Shown here: piece after piece, positions 31,801 to 42,825 of the stretch
Numbering within the stretch: position 1 is the first letter of the stretch
Layout: every line of letters begins with the position of its first letter
Origin: Trebouxia sp. TZW2008
Taxonomy: Eukaryota; Chlorophyta; Trebouxiophyceae; Trebouxiales; Trebouxiaceae
Assembly (NCBI GenBank): GCA_002118135.1
Contig: BDIU01000417.1
Coordinates: forward strand, 1-64,000
Direction of reading: 5' to 3'
Length of the DNA: 64,000 nucleotides
Notes under the pieces: model-generated
What the model saw: only the letters and a program-made list of their open reading frames with translations
What the model was told of the DNA's origin: nothing
Databases searched by the model: none
Made by a program: the position numbers and the translations under genes

Positions 31801-34593
31801 AGCTGTCAAATGTTGCGTGGGGCCAAAAGCATAATGCACATTTGATGCTTTTGCAGGAATCAAAGCTGCACTTGCCAAGCAGCCCACGCCATCAACTGAG
31901 TACAGCACCTCAGGCAAGGGCATTTCAGCTGGGGCTATTCCTGCCAAGAGCCCCTCCCCTTCTACACATGAACCCACTGACAATTTGACAGCTGACAAGA
32001 TCAGCAAAGACTTGACTGAGCCCATCTGTGTGGCAGAGAGCACAGAAGTTGCACCCTTGTTTCCAGCTCAGCCAGCATCAGCGGCCTCTGCAGCACCTAC
32101 AGGTATATTGCGCTGCTTGCTGTTTGCAAATGCTTGACTGCGTTTCCCTTGTTTATGACAAAAGGGAGTGCGGGTCTGATGACCAAACAACGCCAGTCAG
32201 ATTACATTTCATCCTATTAGGCATGCTTTGAAAGTGGATGCAATTTCCTGCCTGCCAATTTACTGAGTCTCAGCGCTGTGGATTCTCTAGAAGCACCAAA
32301 GTTCATGACCACTAAAAATTCAGAAGGGCGTTATAGGGTTGTTAGGGCAGCTTGCTGACCTGACTGACAAGTTTTTGAGATCCAGCATGGAAAGATGCAT
32401 AAAATTTGTGCTAGTCACAGACGTAGACATTGTCAAATTCAAACAACTATGGTGTCTTAACATCCTTTCCAGCATCAGCACTGTCAGCATGCCCAAGATG
32501 CAATGTGCGATTGCTTGCAAATCCTGTGACTGCTCACAAATGCAACTACATGTGCTTGCAGGTCGCACCACTTGGACAGCCCCTGCTGCAGCTGGGACTG
32601 AGACTGGAGGTCTTTGCACCACAGCCAGCGTGCCTGCCTCAGCTGTGGCCACACCCATTGCTGTACAGGCTGTTGAGAGTGTAGCAGAGCTCTCATACAG
32701 GAGTGTGTCAGCAGCCTGTCAGGTCTCAGAGGTCACCACCCATGAGTCAGCTGCAGCTATGACCCCACCATCAGACTCAGCACAGGCTGCTGAGTGTGGC
32801 CCTGAGATCTCACTCTCAACCCAACTCAGCCCCTCACAGACCACTCACAACATCCTCCCAGCCCCGATAGGAGCCATGCCTCCTGCCTTGAGTGACACAG
32901 AGGGTACAGCAGCCCACTCACAGCCTCTGAGCAGGGCAGAGTATGCAGCTGCATGTGAATCAGTACACCTTGACACTCAAGTTGACACAGCTCAGACTGG
33001 AGAGGTGGCACCTGTCCTATCAGCACAGGCTGCTGATGACATGCTCAGATCCCCGCGCCTGGCCATGCCTGCTGTGGCACATGTAGCAGACATTGCACCT
33101 GATCTATCCTCATCCTGTGCTGACATTGCAGATGTGTCTGCCCATGCATCAGCACAGGCCTCAGATCTGGCTAGCTTGGACGCTTCACAAGGCACTGACA
33201 ATGTGTCTGGAGTCTTGAGCATGATAGCCCCACAGACTCAAACGGTCACAGTCAACGCTACAGACTACTCAACAGAGGGTGAGGGATTCACAGTGTCTCA
33301 GACCCTGGAGTCAGTGACAGGCTCCCCGTGTGCTGACAGCTCAGTGGCACCAGACACAGTGGAGGCTTTGGATGCTGTCTCCATGCCCTCAGAGGACGCA
33401 CTACCTTCCTCAGGCCTTGCTGCTGACAGTGCAGCGCCTCAAGAGGCGCCGCCAATGACCGCCCAGCGCAAGACAAGCAGGAGTAAGCCTTGACTCACCC
33501 ACATGCAGCATCTGCTTGCTGCCACCACATGCGCTTGCAGTTTGCTCAGGTCAGGTTGCCCAATGCATGCAGCTAAGCTTGAAAATCATCATGCAGCATT
33601 TCCATGCCTGCACGTTGCAATGGCACACAGTAGCATCAAACACAGCACAAAGCAGCTTGATCGTGATGTACACAGCTTTCCTTGCTTGGGCAATACCGCA
33701 ACATCTCAAAAGGTCATCAAATTTGCATCACTGCCCAAATCAGCGCTCAGCATATATAGCCATCTCATGTGCTCAACAGTACAAAGCTGTTCTGTGTTCA
33801 TGTGGCACAGCACTGGGTGCTTCGCATAAAGCAGTCTTCTTTCTATCCTAATATCTGACTGGGCTGTGTTTCGCTGCAGGTGTTGTGACCATCAATGTCA
33901 CCGCAGGCATAGCCACTCCTGCAGGTGCTGCTGCAGCCACAGCCACTGATTTGGCTTCTTCCAACTCAACACCTGCTCCAAACGCACACGGTGACGGCAG
34001 TAGTAGCCATAGCACACAGGCGGCTGACTACCTGGCTGAGCCAGCTGAGCCCAAGCTTCAGCCGAGGGCAGCCCCAATGAGTGATCCCTCAAAGCCCCAA
34101 GAGCCTGAGCTGAAGGGCCACCACACTGACAGGTCCGGCCTCAATCTGTGATTGCCATCAATCCTACATGTCAAGTCAAACTGCACTGCTGGTGCAAAGC
34201 GCTGATGTTGTTTGATAGCTCTGATTTCTGCATGCCGTCGCCACTTTCTCAAAGGATTGCTGATAGTTTGTTCTAGCAAACAGCAGGTCCAAGACAGCGT
34301 CTGGCACATGTCAAGCTTGCAAGCGATGATGCTATTCTTGACTGTGTCACTCAGCCACCTGAGGTGCATTGATGCCCACCTTGTACAATGAATCAAGACC
34401 TGTCTCCGCCAAAGCAGCAAGGTGATGCACGTGTTGAAACTTTGCTGTGCGTTTGTACAGGCCAGTCCAGGAGCTGGTCCACCCACAAGGCATTCTTGGC
34501 TGGCTCTACTATGCAGCAGGCGCTGGAGCTGGCATCACTGTGGGCTTGTACCGGCAGTGGAAACCAAGGGAAGGAGCAACAGGCTCAGCGTAG
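28891..34593 (+). CDS. large Ala/Ser/Thr-rich protein with C-terminal membrane segment
   Basis: Six coding exons, about 984 residues: 28891-29093, 30199-31397, 31857-32102, 32562-33482, 33880-34132, 34461-34593; phases agree. I do not recognise a family. The N-terminal exon is basic; exon 2 begins with a Lys/Arg/Glu/Ala helix-forming stretch (EARIKTEAEQKVHDALKQKA), then poly-Ala from a CAG-type run. The middle is low-complexity, acidic and hydroxylated, as in a disordered linker. The last exon gives HPQGILGWLYYAAGAGAGITVGLY, a single hydrophobic, glycine-rich segment just before a short basic end, so a tail-anchored membrane protein is the natural reading. Exon 2 holds an internal 81-bp duplication. 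The start codon is inferred: the first acceptor at 28874 implies a 5' leader exon upstream. Codon phases and open length (1.2 kb exon) make it a real gene. Confidence 0.72.
29140..30128 (+). repeat. about five donor-edge echoes in first intron of 28891-34593 gene
   Basis: Copies of the exon-1 end (genuine 29040-29100) at about 29140-29212 (GGGCCACATCCCGCCTGCAACAGCAG), 29290-29327, 29407-29450, 29583-29618 and 30098-30125. Donor positions read AAAGATAAGT, AAAGATAAGT, GAGGTAATC, AAAGGTGTGC and AAAGTAGAGC against genuine AAAGGTGAGC. The first keeps an open frame to its own stop. Confidence 0.85.
30884..31040 (+). repeat. 81-bp coding tandem duplication
   Basis: Two adjacent in-frame units inside the large exon, starting near 30891 and 30972, encode RCTADADLSNSTSGALTDA and RCTADADMGNSTAGVLPDA. 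This shows the same short tandem duplication activity acting inside an exon without breaking the frame. Confidence 0.9.
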
Positions 34594-34774
34594 CTGCGTG
34601 CACATGTATATGTGTGACTGACAGATATCTTTTTCAGCTTTGTCGAGAATCTCATTTTTGGAGAAATGCTTTCCCTCCCCAATTCGAAGTAATACTGTGC
34701 TGGTACCAGTGCAAGATAACATTATGACCGAGCGATTGCCAGTTTGCCTTAAGCTGCACATGCGGCATGACTTC

Positions 34775-34779
34775 TGTAA
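34775..34779 (+). terminator. candidate TGTAA polyadenylation signal
   Basis: TGTAA about 182 nt after the stop codon of the gene at 28891-34593, a typical distance. Position-based assignment. Confidence 0.35.
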
Positions 34780-35245
34780 CACAGTAGGTTTGTGTGATGC
34801 AAAAGCAAGTCTGAGCCTAATGCAGGAGATCCGCTGGACTCAAGCAACTGTTTCATGTGATGCACAACGTGCTCACTCTCGACACATATGCGGTTACAGT
34901 ACCTGCTGGCGCCCTGTGCGGGCATAGAATTGCAGCACCATGAACACACGTTGCCAATCAAGCAGGACTTCCATCAATGAAAAGCTTGAAGGGTGGGTGC
35001 TTTATCACTTGACTGCCAGTTACAGCAGAATGCTGCACTCAATGCCTGTCAAGCAATGGCAAAGAAGGAATCTGAAAACAGATATCTGAGCTGTCAGGCT
35101 TTCTGACAGGAGCCTCTGCGAGTGGAAGCAACCCAAAATGAATGGCAATTTAAATGCATCACCACAAATCTGTGCAGCATTGGCATCAGCTTAGGTGTGA
35201 GTTGCTTCACAGATGCTCTCTTGCCCAAGTGACCGTATGACTCTC

Positions 35246-35296
35246 GCTTATCACCATGTCAATGGTATCATGCGGCTTGTGTCAACAACAGGAGCC
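35246..35296 (-). repeat. duplicate of SirB1-like gene 3' end including stop codon
   Basis: The sequence TATCACCATGTCAATGGTATCAT(G/A)CG occurs at 35258 and 35301, with GTGTCAAC(A/C)ACAGGAGC following each. On the minus strand both copies encode VVDT(S/D)RMIPLTW followed by stop, so the duplication left a spare C-terminus in the 3' untranslated region. Confidence 0.8.
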
Positions 35297-35301
35297 ATTC
35301 A

Positions 35302-38300
35302 TCACCATGTCAATGGTATCATACGATCTGTGTCAACCACAGGAGCATCAGCAGCCAAAGCACTTTCGACTGTCAAGGGCTCTACTGGTGGTTGAGACGT
35401 AGCATCACTTTGCACAAGACTGAGCAGACGTCTCACAAGCTCTTTCTCTTTGGCATCAGCCTTTTGGGCTGCGTCTGTCATTGAATATGCTCGCAGCTCT
35501 GCATATGCCTGCGCAGACAATCATTTTGGTTTATGTAAACATGGGCAACTTTGATGCGGTGCTTTCAGGCTGCCATACACTTGCATTGGTACAACATGGC
35601 TTCAAACAGAATCATCTAGAAACGTTCTTTTTTGTATCAGGCTTCTGAGCTGTGTCTGTTGTTGAGTATGCTCGCAGCTCTGCATATGCCTGCGCATACA
35701 ATTGTTTTTAGTTACGTAAATATCAGCAACTTTGATGCAATGAATTCAAACTGCTATGCACTTGCATGGTACAACATGGCTCTGAACAGAATCATCTAGA
35801 AACGTTCTTTTCTGTATCAGGCTTCTGAGCTGTGTCTGTTGTTGAGTATGCTCGCAGCTCTGCATATGCCTGCAGATGCGATCAGCCTGGGTCACACAAA
35901 CACAAAACAATTGCAATGCAATGTAATGCGACGAAAGTAGACTAATGGACTTGCATTATCGGTCAGACATGTGACACCAAAGTTGTCACTTAGACAATGC
36001 AATGCAAGGCAATGCAATGAAATTAGACCAACACACTTGCACTGTCACAACAGGGCTTTGAACAAAATCATTTGAGGATAGATCACTGCCACTGTCTGCA
36101 CCCAGCAGGGTCATGAGTCTTCACTAGCAAGCATGTAAATGTTGATGTCGCTAGTGATTGCACAATAGGAGAAGCAGATGCTGTCCTGATTAGGGTTTGA
36201 GGACTAGGGTCAGGTCAGCCATATGCATGCTTTCTGTGTTGGGCGGGTGGAAGCTTTGCCTTCTGACTAAACTGTACAGACCGTGCATCTTCTTCACACC
36301 ACAGTCAGAAGGCAAAGCTGCCATCCAGCACAGCAGAGGTAGGAGCACAGGCCTGTCAAGCAAATGTCAGGATTTATGCTTTGCTGGAGTCACGACCTAC
36401 TCTGATGCCAAATGAGTTGTCTGCCATGCATTCAGACACTTTGCCGAATGAACTATGTGCTGACTTTCAGTACTTTTCAGAGACATTGACTCATTCTGCA
36501 TAAGGGCGCTGTACAGCTCCAGAAGCAACGCAGCGAAAAGGACTGATGAAAAGTGAGTTGTGCCAGCATACAGCGTAGTAAAGTGCAGTTCATGCTGCAT
36601 GCTGGTCTTGCATGCCTTGACGATGTCAAGGCAACATCCTGTTTGTGCGGACTGTGGTGGTGACGGCCCAGCTGGCCTGGCGAGACAAGACACAGGCCAC
36701 TCACACCTACCACTTGAGCCAACACTTGTTATGACTGTTTATCGTGATAATCACACCTAGTGGTGTACCGTGTATAGTCTGTAAATGGCAAGAGTTTGAC
36801 AGTATGGACCACTGAGATGTGGTGAACAGCAATACATCGGCATCAATACGTAGCGTGCAATATGTGAGTATTTCACAGTGTCAGTTGTGGAACTGGTGAG
36901 TACGGTGATTGACTTATTGTACCTGAGGCAAAAACCCGCTATGCAGCGAGATGACTCCCAGATCCCTTCGCTCTGCAGGACAGGTGTCACCAGCAATCAG
37001 CACTAGCCTCTCGCACGCGGCCTTGGCTCTTCTCAAGTCACCTGCATACTTAGCCGCATGACACAGCAGACAAGCATCTTGAGCTGTATAGACATGCTCT
37101 GCTTATGAAGCATGCAAAGACACAGGATTACAGCAGTGATGACACTCTTTCTAAGCAATGCAGTCATGTCTTGGACAAGCCACTGGAAACAACACCAGCG
37201 TCAGGGCAGGACAAGAGCAGGAACAAAGAAGGGCAGGGCAGGGCAGGGTAGCAACACAGGGCAGGGCAGGGCAAAAGAATGGGGCAGCGAAGGGCTCGGC
37301 AGGGCAATACCTGCGCCAGGGCTCGTCCAGATGCCCCTTTCCAGGCGGTGCTTGGCGGTGCGCGCGATGGCTTGCATTGTTGCATCAGCCTCCCCTTCCA
37401 AAGCCACCTGCATTTGCCGCTCTTCAATACAATGTGATGCAAACTCAGTGACCGTCTTGGCAACAAACGTGCAATGTGCTTGAAAGCATCAGCAGGATAC
37501 CAAATGAGCAAATATACAAAAGTCACATGCCACTGAGTCTCTGTTATGTCTGCTATGCACCATAAGCGCTTCCAGATGAGGGAAAGCTCTTGCAGGTAAA
37601 GGGAAAGTTCTTTTGACAGAGCTGTGATGCTGCAGAGCACCTTACCTGAGCAGCGCCTGCGAAGCCGCCACCAATGCCCAGGCCTCGACTGTCAGCCGCC
37701 AGTCCTTGTGAAGAGTCCCAAGCAAAGGGCCAGAAGGCTCGTTTCAGGAAGCGCAGGATCTGAATGACTGCATCGCTGGTGCAGGTGTTCAGCAGAGATC
37801 CGTCTGGACGTGTGATCATGCGGCGTGTCATGCCTGGCAGAATGGCAAATGTGGGTACCCTACACTGCAGAATACTCACAATTTTGGCTTGCTGTTCGTT
37901 ACACATGGTCTGTTAGATCCTGCGCTGCAGAACAGCCATGGTGTGGGTCTGTTGTTTGTGTCAACATGCCTGACAGGGTCTGAATGACTGCATCGCTGGT
38001 GCAGGTGCTCAGCAGGGATCTATCTGGGCATGTCATCATACGGCGCGTCATGCCTGGCAGAATGGCAAATGTCGGAACCCTGCACTGCAGAACATTCATT
38101 GTGTGATACTGATCTCTAGGTAGCGCAATAATTTTTGAGAACTGTGCTGTTTGTGTAGTCCTGTGGCATGTCATGCCGAGCAGAATGACAAAAGAGGGAA
38201 CCCTTCACTGCAGAACAGTCCATGTGTGGGTCTGCTGCTTGAGTGATCCTGTGTTGCGTCATGCTTGGCACAAGCAGCAGTAGCACTCACCACATCACAG

Positions 38301-38523
38301 CAGCAGCAGCAGCACCTTGGCAGGTCCCAATTGTGCACCTGGTGACATCGGGATAGTCCTGACCCCAAATTTTCAGGCATCAAGGCCAGCTGCTGGCTTT
38401 GTTTTTGAGCAACAGCAAAAAGCATTCAGTGAAGTCAGAAAAGTCTGTTCTGATCACAAGCTTTACACCGACAGGTCACCAGCAGTGTCGATGCACAACA
38501 GCAACCACAACAGAAACAGCAAA

Positions 38524-38554
<31 letters not shown>

Positions 38555-40710
38555 AATGCATCAGATCACAATCAGATATACACCTGGTGAAATCAGAGCA
38601 GTCTATTCTGACAACAAACTGCACTGCGCCAAGCTGCATCAGCTGCTGCAACACATCTGCTTGCAACACTGTCAACACATCAGTAATCTTAGCAGCATGA
38701 GTTTGCCTACCTGGTCAAGTCAGAGCAATCTGTTCTGACCAGAGACTCCACATAGCCCAGTTGGAACTGCTCCCTGTGTCACAAACGCAACAGCACAGAA
38801 ACATCATCAATTTGCACATCTGGTGAATTCAAAGGTTTGCAAACCTGGTGAAATCGGAACAGTGAGTCCGGACCACAAACTCGACAGCGCCAAGCTGCAT
38901 CAGCCGCTGCAACACATCCGCTTGCAACACTGCCAACACAGCAGCAATGCCCTTCTTGCTGATCAGGGTCTCATGCAGATAAGCATGTTTGGCGTTCTCC
39001 CATACCCCGGGATGGTCCACTCTTGTGTGTTCTGGAACCCCTGAGAGGTTGTTCAAGGGTAGCTGGAATCCCTGTTCCTTGTACAAGTACCTCTGGACAA
39101 TCTGCAGCAGAAGACAGTATATAAGTCATGCGCTGTTGAGATGCGGCCAGTTGCCCTTACTGATATGGGTCACATGCAGATGTGCATGTTTGGCATTTCC
39201 CGGACACCGGGATGTTCCACTGTTGTGTGCTCTGGGACCCCTGAGAGGTTGTTGAGGGGTAGCTGGAATCCCTGTTCCTTGTACAAGTAACTCTTGACAA
39301 TCTGCAGCAGCAGATGGTGTTTACGTTGTGCCCTTTTGTGACGTTGAGCAATGCCCTTGTTGCTGAAGAGCGTCTAATGCAAGTCATTGTGGTTGGTGTC
39401 CTGTTAGATTCCAGTTGATCCACTATTCTGTGCTCTGGAACCCCTGAGAGGTTGTTGAAAGGTAGCTGGGATACACGTTCCTTGTACAAGTACCTTTGAA
39501 CTATCTGCAGCAGCAGATGATATGTGACATGTGCCCTTTTGTGACTTTGAGCAATGCCGGTCTTGCTGAAGAGCGTCCAGTGCAAGTAAGTATGGTTGGT
39601 GTCCTCCTTAATTCCAGATGATCCACAATCGTGTGCTCTGGAACCCCTGAGAGGTTGGTGAAAAGTAGCTGGGACACGTGTTCCTTGTACAAGTACCTTT
39701 GAAGTATCTGCAGCAGCAGATGGTATGTGACATGTGCCCTTTTATGATGTTGAGCAATGCCCTGCTTGCTGGTGAGTATCTTGTGCAGGTAAGCGTCGTT
39801 CTGGCATTTTGGATGGTCCACTGCTGTCTGTTCAAGGGTAGCTGGAACCCCTATACCGTGTACATATGAACAATCTGCAGCAGCAGATGGTATGTAAGAT
39901 GTGCCCTTTTACGACGTTGAGCAATTTTGCAGCCTGCATGGTGTCTTTGGCAAGGATGCAAACTATACCTATCCTCAGCTGCACACGCCTTACACAACAC
40001 GAACTGTACCCTTCCATGCAGCAATCCTCAGCAACTTTGATGGGTGACCATTCAGCGTGACTGTGCAGCTTGAATCAACATGCAACTGTCACTGAACATC
40101 CTCTCATGCTGTGCTGTGCTTATCTGAGCTATCATTGCCAGTGCTGTCAGGGAGATGTTGCATCAGACCTGAAGGACTTCCTCTGGGTTCCTGTCACTTC
40201 CCACAGATGGCAGGTGGCTCAGTTTGTTCCTGGCAATGTCCTCAGCCATCCGCTGAATGCGCTTTGCATAAGAGGCAACTGGAAGCTTGACTGATGAGTG
40301 TGACACCAGCGCATCATCCTCAGCAGCAATTTGAAAGGCTGCATCTGCCAGGTTGATTGCTGCCTCCCCGTGAGCAATATTTTGTACGAAAGCCTTTCGA
40401 GCTTCGAAAGCATGAACCTCGGAGAAGTCAGCCCTGGTGATCAGGTTTTACACCATCAGGCCAGATGCTTCGGTGCAGATGCAGGCAAGTGAGCGAAAAG
40501 TAGACCTATGCTTTGAGACACTGACCTCCGGTAGCGCGGGTCTGCTTCAGCGGGGACCCGGTCATCTGCTAGAGCGCACGGGCTATGTCGATTGCAGTGT
40601 CGATGTCTCTGTGTAGGCACACCAACTACGCGCCCGGGCCGCAGCATGCGAGACGCTGTCTGGTGCTGAGGCTGCAGCAGACCCTGGATCCCGCTGCTTT
40701 GCAACAGCAT
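35302..40710 (-). CDS. SirB1/transglutaminase-like protein, probably chloroplast
   Basis: Exons: 40710-40526, 40433-40169, 39101-38845, 37859-37646, 37407-37311, 37041-36923, 36651-36474, 35508-35302; about 505 residues. The first exon is Arg/Gln/Ser-rich and lacks acids early, like a transit peptide. Exon 2 (AINLADAAFQIAAEDDALV...LPVASYAKRIQRMAEDIA) matches the pattern of the SirB1 N-terminal/Transglut_core2 family seen in plants. Exon 3 (YLYKEQGFQLPLNNLSG...AYLHETLISKKGIAAVLAVL) continues it, with the family's rrG.pi.La.ly motif. Exon 4 contains MITRPDGSLLNTCTSDAVIQ and RFLKRAFWPF. Function of plant members is poorly known. The join between exons 7 and 8 is unresolved: phases 1 and 0 do not match, so a small exon is missing or the donor near 36447 is used. 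Introns carry some of the largest echo arrays here. Confidence 0.62.
35637..35882 (-). repeat. two acceptor-edge echoes of SirB1-like last exon
   Basis: Copies at 35637-35700 and 35817-35880 share CAGGCTTCTGAGCTGTGTCTGTTGTTGAGTATGCTCGCAGCTCTGCATATGCCTGC with each other almost perfectly. They match the genuine exon start at 35455-35512 (GCCTTTTGGGCTGCGTCTGTCATTGAATATGCTCGCAGC). Translation AYAELRAYSTTDTAQKPDT against genuine AYAELRAYSMTDAAQKADA shows frame retention. Confidence 0.93.
37205..37312. repeat. GGGCA-rich pentanucleotide run
   Basis: Interrupted units of GGGCA at 37220-37305, ending at the donor (37310) of SirB1-like exon 5. As in the eIF3d intron 4 satellite, the array abuts the 5' splice site. 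Confidence 0.8.
37925..38228 (-). repeat. acceptor-edge echoes of SirB1-like exon 4
   Basis: A 120-bp copy at 37972-38096 matches genuine 37752-37872: TGAATGACTGCATCGCTGGTGCAGGTG(T/C)TCAGCAG(A/G)GATC, then GG(C)GTCATGCCTGGCAGAATGGCAAATGT. A fragment at 38165-38228 repeats GTCATGCC and CCCT(T/G)CACTGCAGAAC. Translated copy reads VPTFAILPGMTRRMMTCPDRSLLSTCTSDAV. Confidence 0.93.
38326..38752 (-). repeat. four donor-edge echoes of SirB1-like exon 3
   Basis: Copies at about 38326-38370, 38425-38470, 38583-38692 and 38703-38752 of the genuine 38840-38950. The third is 110 bp long, with CACTGCGCCAAGCTGCATCAGCTGCTGCAACACATC against genuine CGACAGCGCCAAGCTGCATCAGCCGCTGCAACACATC. Donor-side sequence ACCTGGTGAAATC is kept. 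A CAG-type run lies between copies at 38525-38560. Confidence 0.9.
39150..39930 (-). repeat. four-copy ~200-bp array of exon-3 acceptor edge
   Basis: Units at about 39150-39316, 39351-39521, 39555-39721 and 39758-39891 copy the genuine exon-3 start (38935-39112). All share GAACCCCTGAGAGGTTG (GACCCCTGAGAGG in one; the fourth lacks this part), GTAGCTGG(A/G)A, TTCCTTGTACAAGTA and ATCTGCAGCAGCAGATG, i.e. exon sequence through the acceptor and into the intron. Units differ by 10-20 percent, so duplication was serial. Confidence 0.95.
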
Positions 40711-41101
40711 AGGGCAGTCGCGTCAAGAGGGCACCATCGCTTGCTTCTCAAACGAGCATCGCCTCGTGCCGTTATGAATGTTCGCTACTTGGGCGTCTTT
40801 GCGCCTGCGTGAACGCTTGCCACGTTTATGCAGCAGCGCAAGCGACGCGCCCGGACGCCTACTGACGACACTCACGATTGTGCTGCGACCTGACGCAGCA
40901 TGGCGACGATCAGTCACAAATAGCACAGCAATCAGTAATGCTAGCGTTTCATCAACTTTGGCGAGACGTGCCGCAGGTGCGCTGCAAGCAGCCAGAGCAC
41001 GCTTGTTACCTATTGCGATCGCATCTGACTAGTGCGACACGCGACAGCAGCACGGTCATTGTTTTTACTGCTCATACTGGGAGTGATCTAGATCTGCATA
41101 C
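40711..41101. promoter_or_regulatory. 391-bp divergent promoter region
   Basis: Lies between the start codons of the SirB1-like gene (minus) and the Mpv17-like gene (plus). It is CpG-richer than the flanking introns (CGTGAACGCTTGCC, CAGCGCAAGCGACGCGCC). No TATA box seen. A shared bidirectional promoter is inferred from the spacing alone. Confidence 0.45.
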
Positions 41102-42825
41102 ATGTCGAACGTGGTCACAGTAGCGTGGGCACGGTACTTGAGACAGCTGGAGAGGGAGCCCTTGAAAACAAAGGTGACTTCGCCAATGCACCTTGCGAGT
41201 TTCGCTTACGTCGCATTGAGCTGACAAGCTGTTTGCATGCCGTGCAGGCTATCACTTCAGGGTCACTTGCTGCTCTGAGTGACATTACAGCTCAAAAGCT
41301 TGTGTCAAATGCTCCCCTCAACTGGCGACGCACCTTGGCCATGGCTCTGTTTGGTTTGGTTTGGAGCGGCCCCAGCAATCACTACTGGCAGAAGTTCACA
41401 AACCAGCTCTTCAAGGGAAAGAAGGATGCAGCAAGTGTCGCTCAGAAGGTATGCTATCCCTGTCTTGTTCAGGACTCAGCCCTGCGCTGTCAGTATGCTT
41501 CTCCAAGCTCCTTGTCAATGGAAGTTCAGACAGCCTATTTTGTGTCCCTGCAGGTATTGATAGACAACCTTGTGTACAGTCCAGTTTTCAACTTGCTGGT
41601 CATGGTGTACATTGCTACAGTAGTTGAAGGTATGCCCTGACCATGTCATGATGACTTTGCCGTGAATCTGTGACGCCCACAGTTGTTCCTTGATCAATCA
41701 GCTCAACGCTCACATATACACACAAGCATGCACTGCAATTGAGGTTGCTGATTATAGCTAAAGATGAAATGAATTGGATAGGCATACTTGACCAGCATTG
41801 AGCAGAGGCTATTACTGTGCAGCACAAACTTTCTCGACACAGCTTCAGTGTGCCTTGTTGTGCAGTTCTGCAACTGCTCAGCTCACGCCACTGCCTTAGC
41901 AATTCAGAGTCTGAGTCTTTAGCACATGTCTGTGATGCCCTGGGATGACAAATTGAACATCGGGAATATTGCTGCAGGTCGCTCCACAAGCTTTGTGCAG
42001 ACAAAGCTGCAGCGAGATTTTCCAACTCTTCAGCTCAACAGTTGGAAGGTATGTTCCTCTGTCAAGGTCATGCAGCACTGATGGTCATTGTATCATGTCG
42101 CTTTGCATCAGAGGTCCTGCTGTAATGAAACAGCATGTCGTGGTTGCCAGCGTACTGCTGTGTCAGTAAAATGTACAGCAAGGCAAATTTCTCCATATGA
42201 TGTCAATGCAATGTGTGTCATCGCATCTCATGCATCACGGCACAAAATGACTTCTTAGCAACAGCACTGGCAACAGCAGGGCATGTTTGACATTGTGTGT
42301 CAGACATTGAGCTTAAGACAGCTTTCTGGCCGCGCAGTTGTGGCCGCTTGTGTCGCTGATCAACTACAAGTATGTGCCCTTGAAGCTGCGGGTGCTGGTC
42401 ATGCAGGCTATTGCTTTCTTCTGGTAGGCTTATGCTTCTGTATTCTTTTGGCTGCTACATGTCTGCCTTGTTGCAATTCTTTGTATGTAAACAAGCGATG
42501 TTGCTCACTGCTATCCAGTGCACAGCTTGGCTGGACTATACGGCAGATGCTTGAGTGTTGTTGTGTGCATTAATTATACTGTGCAGACAATTTTGTATCA
42601 AAGGAACGTCAGTCAGCCAAAGCATGTGTGCCATGACTCCGTCTTGAATGCAGTAGGTTGCACTGGTCTGCAGCATGCAAAGACGTGCAACGCATCCACA
42701 GCCTATAGTTCCATGACCTCAACATCATCAGTCACAGAGCTCTGTTGTTATTGTGCAGGCAAACATTCCTGATATTGCAAGCCAAGTCGACCATTGTGCA
42801 GAGGGTGCCTCTCAAGGCAGCTTGA
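41102..42825 (+). CDS. Mpv17/PMP22 family membrane protein
   Basis: Six exons, 190 residues, the usual family size: 41102-41173, 41248-41448, 41554-41629, 41978-42048, 42338-42423, 42759-42825. The family comprises four-helix proteins of the inner mitochondrial or peroxisomal membrane, thought to form channels or to support metabolite and ROS balance. Conserved blocks: N-terminal WARYLRQLEREPLKTK, SGSLAALSDITAQKL, WRRTLAMALFGLVWSGPSNHYWQ (family GP.xHxWY), VLIDNLVYSPVFNLLV (DQ.v..P), and the C-terminal signature LWPLVSLINYKYVPLKLRVL with F-W following. Phases 0,0,1,0,2 agree at every join. The family's usual final WN.YLS is replaced by WQTFLILQAKS, so the extreme end is less typical. Confidence 0.9.

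Larger units (their letters stand above)
34594..35301. other. convergent spacer
   Basis: Lies between the stop of the Ala/Ser/Thr-rich gene and the stop of the SirB1-like gene. A TGTAA motif at 34775-34779 is about 182 nt past the plus-strand stop. Part of the right end (35246-35296) is a duplicate of the SirB1-like gene's last codons. Otherwise nothing seen. Confidence 0.5.

Noticed and set aside
39150..39930. CRISPR-like or centromeric satellite reading of the 200-bp array
   Set aside because: Units are derived from the adjacent exon and intron, vary in length and lack unique equal spacers; this is a eukaryotic intron.
40778..41032. Plus-strand frame in the SirB1-like/Mpv17-like divergent region
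   Set aside because: Arg/Ala-rich by composition only; no splice continuation or family match.
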